From: an uncultured Altererythrobacter sp.
GTDB lineage: Bacteria > Pseudomonadota > Alphaproteobacteria > Sphingomonadales > Sphingomonadaceae
Length of the DNA stretch: 64,000 nucleotides
Reading direction: 5' to 3'
Assembly (NCBI GenBank): GCA_947492235.1
Contig: CANLLZ010000001.1
Location: forward strand, 1,054,001 to 1,118,000
Below are positions 61,467 to 64,000 of the stretch, one piece after another. Below the pieces are notes generated by a model. It was not told where the DNA came from and did no database searches. It saw only the letters and a program-made list of their open reading frames with translations. The position numbers and the translations under genes are program-made. Positions within the stretch are counted from its first letter, which is position 1. Each line of letters starts with the position of its first letter.

Positions 61467-63707
61467 TCATTCGGCGGCCTCACGATCAGAAACGGCAGGA
61501 TTGCGGGCAAAGCGCATCGATACCCGGGTTCCGGTATCGCCGTGTTCTGCGCGGCCAAAACTCATCACCCCGCCATGTTCCTCAACGATCTTGTTGACGA
61601 TGGCGAGACCAAGTCCGGTGCCCTTTTCACGGGTGGTCACATAGGGCTCGAGAAGGCTCTCACTTTCCTGTGGCAGGCCAATCCCGTTGTCCTCGACCGC
61701 GATGTCGATCCACCTATCATCCGAAGCGAGAGTGACGCTGATCTTCCCGCGAAAATCGGGCTCGGCGCCTGCTAGCCGTGCCTCCACAGCCTCTCCGGCG
61801 TTCTTCAGCACGTTGGTCATCGCCTGCGCGAATTGATGCCGGTCGCAGGCAATGTCGATTTCTTCTTCGGCATCGCCCCCGTCCTCGTTGGTCCCATCGG
61901 AGCGCAAGACAAAATCGATCTCCGGATGTGCGACTTCCTGCAAGAACAGCGATTGCCGCACCAGATCGCGGGCATCCTCCTGCCGGAAGACGGGCTTCGG
62001 CAAACGCGCAAAGCTGGAAAATTCGTCGACCATCGTGCGCAGCTGGCCGACTTGGCGCACGATGGTGTTGGTGAGTTCATCGAACAGGTCGCCATCCAGC
62101 TCGATCTGGCGGCGATACCGGCGTTTCAGCCGTTCTGTCGCCAACTGAATTGGCGTCAGCGGGTTTTTGATTTCATGCGCAATCCGCCGCGCAACGTCGG
62201 ACCATGCGGCCTGTCGCTGGTCGAGCAATTGCCGTGTGATGTCCTCGAATGTGATCACGAACCCGCCAGCAGCCGGCGCTACCTTCACAGCGAGTGTCAC
62301 GATCTCCTCGCCCTTGTCGAAACTAACCACGCCCTGCCCAATTCCCGATTGCACCAGCGCGCTCATCTGCGGAGCCAGACTGTCGAGCGAAAGTCCCTCC
62401 GCCGACTGGACGCCGCGCGGAAGCAGAAGCGACTGGGCAGAGCCGTTCATCAGCAGCACATTGCCAATTGGGTCGACAGATATGATCCCGGCCGTGATCG
62501 ATTCCAGAAGGGCTTCCATGAAGCTGCGCCGGTCATCAAGCTGGAGGTTGGCCGCCTTCAGATCATCGGTCTGGGATTCGATCTGCGCTGTCATCCGGTT
62601 GAATGCGCGGTTGAGCAGCCCGATTTCATCGGCACCCCTGCGGCCTTCTACGCGCAATGCGAAATTGCCTGCCCCCACCTGCCGAGCGGCTGCAACCAAA
62701 TCGGTTAGCGGTTCCACCTGCCGGTCTGCGAAACGCAGCGCAAACCACACTGCGAGGCCAACGAGAAAGAGACTCACGAAGAAGAGCGCCAGATTAAAGC
62801 GCAATTGCAATGCGCGCGCTCTGCTCGTCAGAACATCATACTGGGAGACAACCGAACTGGCCCGCTCCCACTGGCTGAACGACAAGGCCTGCGAGTTGCG
62901 CGCATTGTAGAGATAGATGCCGCGCTCGGTATCGATAGGCGCAACGGCTTCGATCCGCGTAGCATCGGCAAACACGGCCACCGGCTCGTCATTGGCGAAC
63001 ATTTCCAATGCGAGCTGACCGCGCTCCGCCGGGTTCGAATCCTCGCGCAGATTGAATGCAGCTGCCGTGGTGAGCGAACCGTCAGGGAAGGCTTGGAGCA
63101 CCGCCGATTCGTTGATCTCGCGGCCCTGCATTTGGTAGCTGAAATCTTCGAGGAATTCGTTGTTGGTCAGGTCCAGACGGTCGGCACGCGAGAAATAGAA
63201 CCGCAGATCGCCAGCCATGGTGACGGTCTCGTTCGCCACTTCCAGCTGGTTCTGTTCATAATAGCCCCGCGCCAGCTCGTTCGCGTTTTCCATCAATCCG
63301 CGCGAATTGCCCGAGAACCAGAAATCGACTCCCGATTGAAACAGGACAGCGGCAAAGCCGGCCACCAGCAAAGTGGGTACTGCGGCGATCAACGAGAAAA
63401 GAAACACCAGTCTGACATGCAGACGCGCGGTGCTGCCAGCGGCACGTTTTAACGCTAGCCTGCGCCCGATCAGCACCAGCAAACCCATCGCGGGAATCAT
63501 CGTCCCGATCAGCAAGGTCGCGACCTGCTGGGTTGGGAGCAACTGCCCGTCCGGCGGCGCTCTGTCGAACGCCAGCCAGGTCGTGGCGATCATGGTGCCG
63601 AGCGCGGCGAGCGTTACCAGTTCGAGGACGAGGAAGAAATTCGCACGCCGCGAAGCAACCACGAACCGGCGCATCCAGCGCGGACTCCGATTGTCGGACG
63701 GGTTCAT
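61467..63707 (-). CDS. ntrY: NtrY-type sensor histidine kinase
   Basis: A 746-residue membrane histidine kinase, partner of NtrX. Membrane segments lie near residues 23-48, 62-82 and 100-124, an extracytoplasmic sensor part covers about 125-300 and another segment 303-325. A HAMP domain (326-378) and a PAS domain (396-480) follow. The phospho-acceptor H511 is in RRIAHEIKNPLTPI, and the ATPase domain has VEDNGIGLP and GTGLGLAIVNKIV. The ATG at 63707 has GGAAG five bases upstream; an in-frame ATG at 63719 is possible. NtrYX responds to nitrogen or redox state in alphaproteobacteria. Confidence 0.95.
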   Translation of the reverse strand: MNPSDNRSPRWMRRFVVASRRANFFLVLELVTLAALGTMIATTWLAFDRAPPDGQLLPTQQVATLLIGTMIPAMGLLVLIGRRLALKRAAGSTARLHVRLVFLFSLIAAVPTLLVAGFAAVLFQSGVDFWFSGNSRGLMENANELARGYYEQNQLEVANETVTMAGDLRFYFSRADRLDLTNNEFLEDFSYQMQGREINESAVLQAFPDGSLTTAAAFNLREDSNPAERGQLALEMFANDEPVAVFADATRIEAVAPIDTERGIYLYNARNSQALSFSQWERASSVVSQYDVLTSRARALQLRFNLALFFVSLFLVGLAVWFALRFADRQVEPLTDLVAAARQVGAGNFALRVEGRRGADEIGLLNRAFNRMTAQIESQTDDLKAANLQLDDRRSFMEALLESITAGIISVDPIGNVLLMNGSAQSLLLPRGVQSAEGLSLDSLAPQMSALVQSGIGQGVVSFDKGEEIVTLAVKVAPAAGGFVITFEDITRQLLDQRQAAWSDVARRIAHEIKNPLTPIQLATERLKRRYRRQIELDGDLFDELTNTIVRQVGQLRTMVDEFSSFARLPKPVFRQEDARDLVRQSLFLQEVAHPEIDFVLRSDGTNEDGGDAEEEIDIACDRHQFAQAMTNVLKNAGEAVEARLAGAEPDFRGKISVTLASDDRWIDIAVEDNGIGLPQESESLLEPYVTTREKGTGLGLAIVNKIVEEHGGVMSFGRAEHGDTGTRVSMRFARNPAVSDREAAE

Positions 63708-63782
63708 TGAAGCTTCCATCGTTGCGCAGTTACAACAGTGGTGTGGCTTTTGCGCAAGTAGATATTTCCGAAAAGCGCTCAG

Positions 63783-64000
63783 TCAGCCGCGTGTAGTGAA
63801 CTGCTCGGCGTTTATGCCGAGATCGGTCAAACGCTTGCGCAGCGTGTTCCGATTGATGCCCAGCACGGCCGCGGCACGCAATTGGTTACCGCCTGTGCGC
63901 AGCAAAACTTCCTCGAACAGCGGCTTTTCAAACGCCGCCGTAGCCATCCGGTGCCATGCACCATCAGGCGGATTGGTCTGCGTGAGCCAATCTTGCACCG
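63783..64000 (-). CDS. ntrC: NtrC nitrogen regulator, partial (C-terminus only)
   Basis: The last 72 codons of a gene that runs in from the right edge. The sequence carries a Fis-type helix-turn-helix with [21 protein letters not shown], here split at the helix boundary, and ends with [14 protein letters not shown]. This is the DNA-binding end of NtrC (GlnG), and its position directly upstream of ntrY matches the conserved ntrBC-ntrYX order. The rest of the protein, including the receiver and AAA+ domains, is outside the window. Confidence 0.85.
   Translation of the reverse strand, partial: VQDWLTQTNPPDGAWHRMATAAFEKPLFEEVLLRTGGNQLRAAAVLGINRNTLRKRLTDLGINAEQFTTRG

Noticed and set aside
1-64000. 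CRISPR array, prophage or insertion sequence
   Set aside because: No regularly spaced short repeats, phage structural genes or transposase motifs were seen; the only recombinase is the housekeeping XerC.

Overview
The window is ordinary-looking core chromosome of an alphaproteobacterium, most likely order Sphingomonadales and close to Erythrobacteraceae. This rests on high GC content, dense operons with 1, 4, 8 and 17 base overlaps, frequent GTG/TTG starts, the order ntrC-ntrY-ntrX-hfq-hflX at the right end, hemW-rdgB-rph-hrcA-grpE, lpoA-like/rsmI/yraN/gshB, and a polyhydroxyalkanoate regulator. No prophage, insertion sequence, plasmid gene or CRISPR array was found. All products were identified by reading motifs; no database search was run.

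Layout. 1-6258: a MoxR-type AAA ATPase and its VWA partner (cut by the left edge), separated by a GFA-family protein and an opposed L,D-transpeptidase; then a beta-lactamase-fold serine hydrolase and an alpha/beta hydrolase-OsmC fusion. 6255-16801: parE, a penicillin-binding-protein-activator-like lipoprotein, rsmI, a YraN protein, gshB, a DedA protein, xerC, hemW, a CAP lipoprotein, rdgB and rph. 16855-24743: heat-shock genes hrcA-grpE and dnaK-dnaJ, interrupted by a glycine-zipper lipoprotein, an indoleamine 2,3-dioxygenase-like enzyme, a HEMTH protein and a PCu(A)C copper chaperone. 24832-28726: a secreted metallo-beta-lactamase-fold enzyme, a DUF6445-like oxygenase and a patatin-like protein. 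28798-36248: radA, cvpA-like, a NifU-like scaffold, an MFS transporter, alr, phaR and proS. 36269-45120: a repeat, a secreted M28 peptidase, rnr, a peroxiredoxin, a universal stress protein, and the E2 and E3 genes of pyruvate dehydrogenase with two small genes between them.

45134-53688: tRNA-Ser(UGA) with a 20-base copy of its 3' end nearby, then one very compact operon: three peptidoglycan or septal proteins, then tmk, holB, metG, tatD-like, a metallo-beta-lactamase-fold hydrolase and a 55-residue membrane protein. 53818-64000: a 1088-residue propeller-amidohydrolase, mazG, hflX, hfq, ntrX, ntrY and the 3' end of ntrC.

The most interesting signals are at the right end. The hfq gene encodes two complete Sm domains in one chain, and the second copy has lost the basic rim residues. 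The downstream hflX reading frame has no ATG, GTG or TTG upstream of a GTG that would remove its first beta strand; it probably starts at a CTG overlapping the hfq stop codon. Other points: an E2 with two peripheral-subunit-binding domains, an RlpA-like lipoprotein with a degenerate active site, an NtrX without GAFTGA, and an IDO-type rather than TDO-type dioxygenase. Every gap longer than 300 bases holds an annotated feature; the only one is 45121-45468, which carries the tRNA and its repeat.
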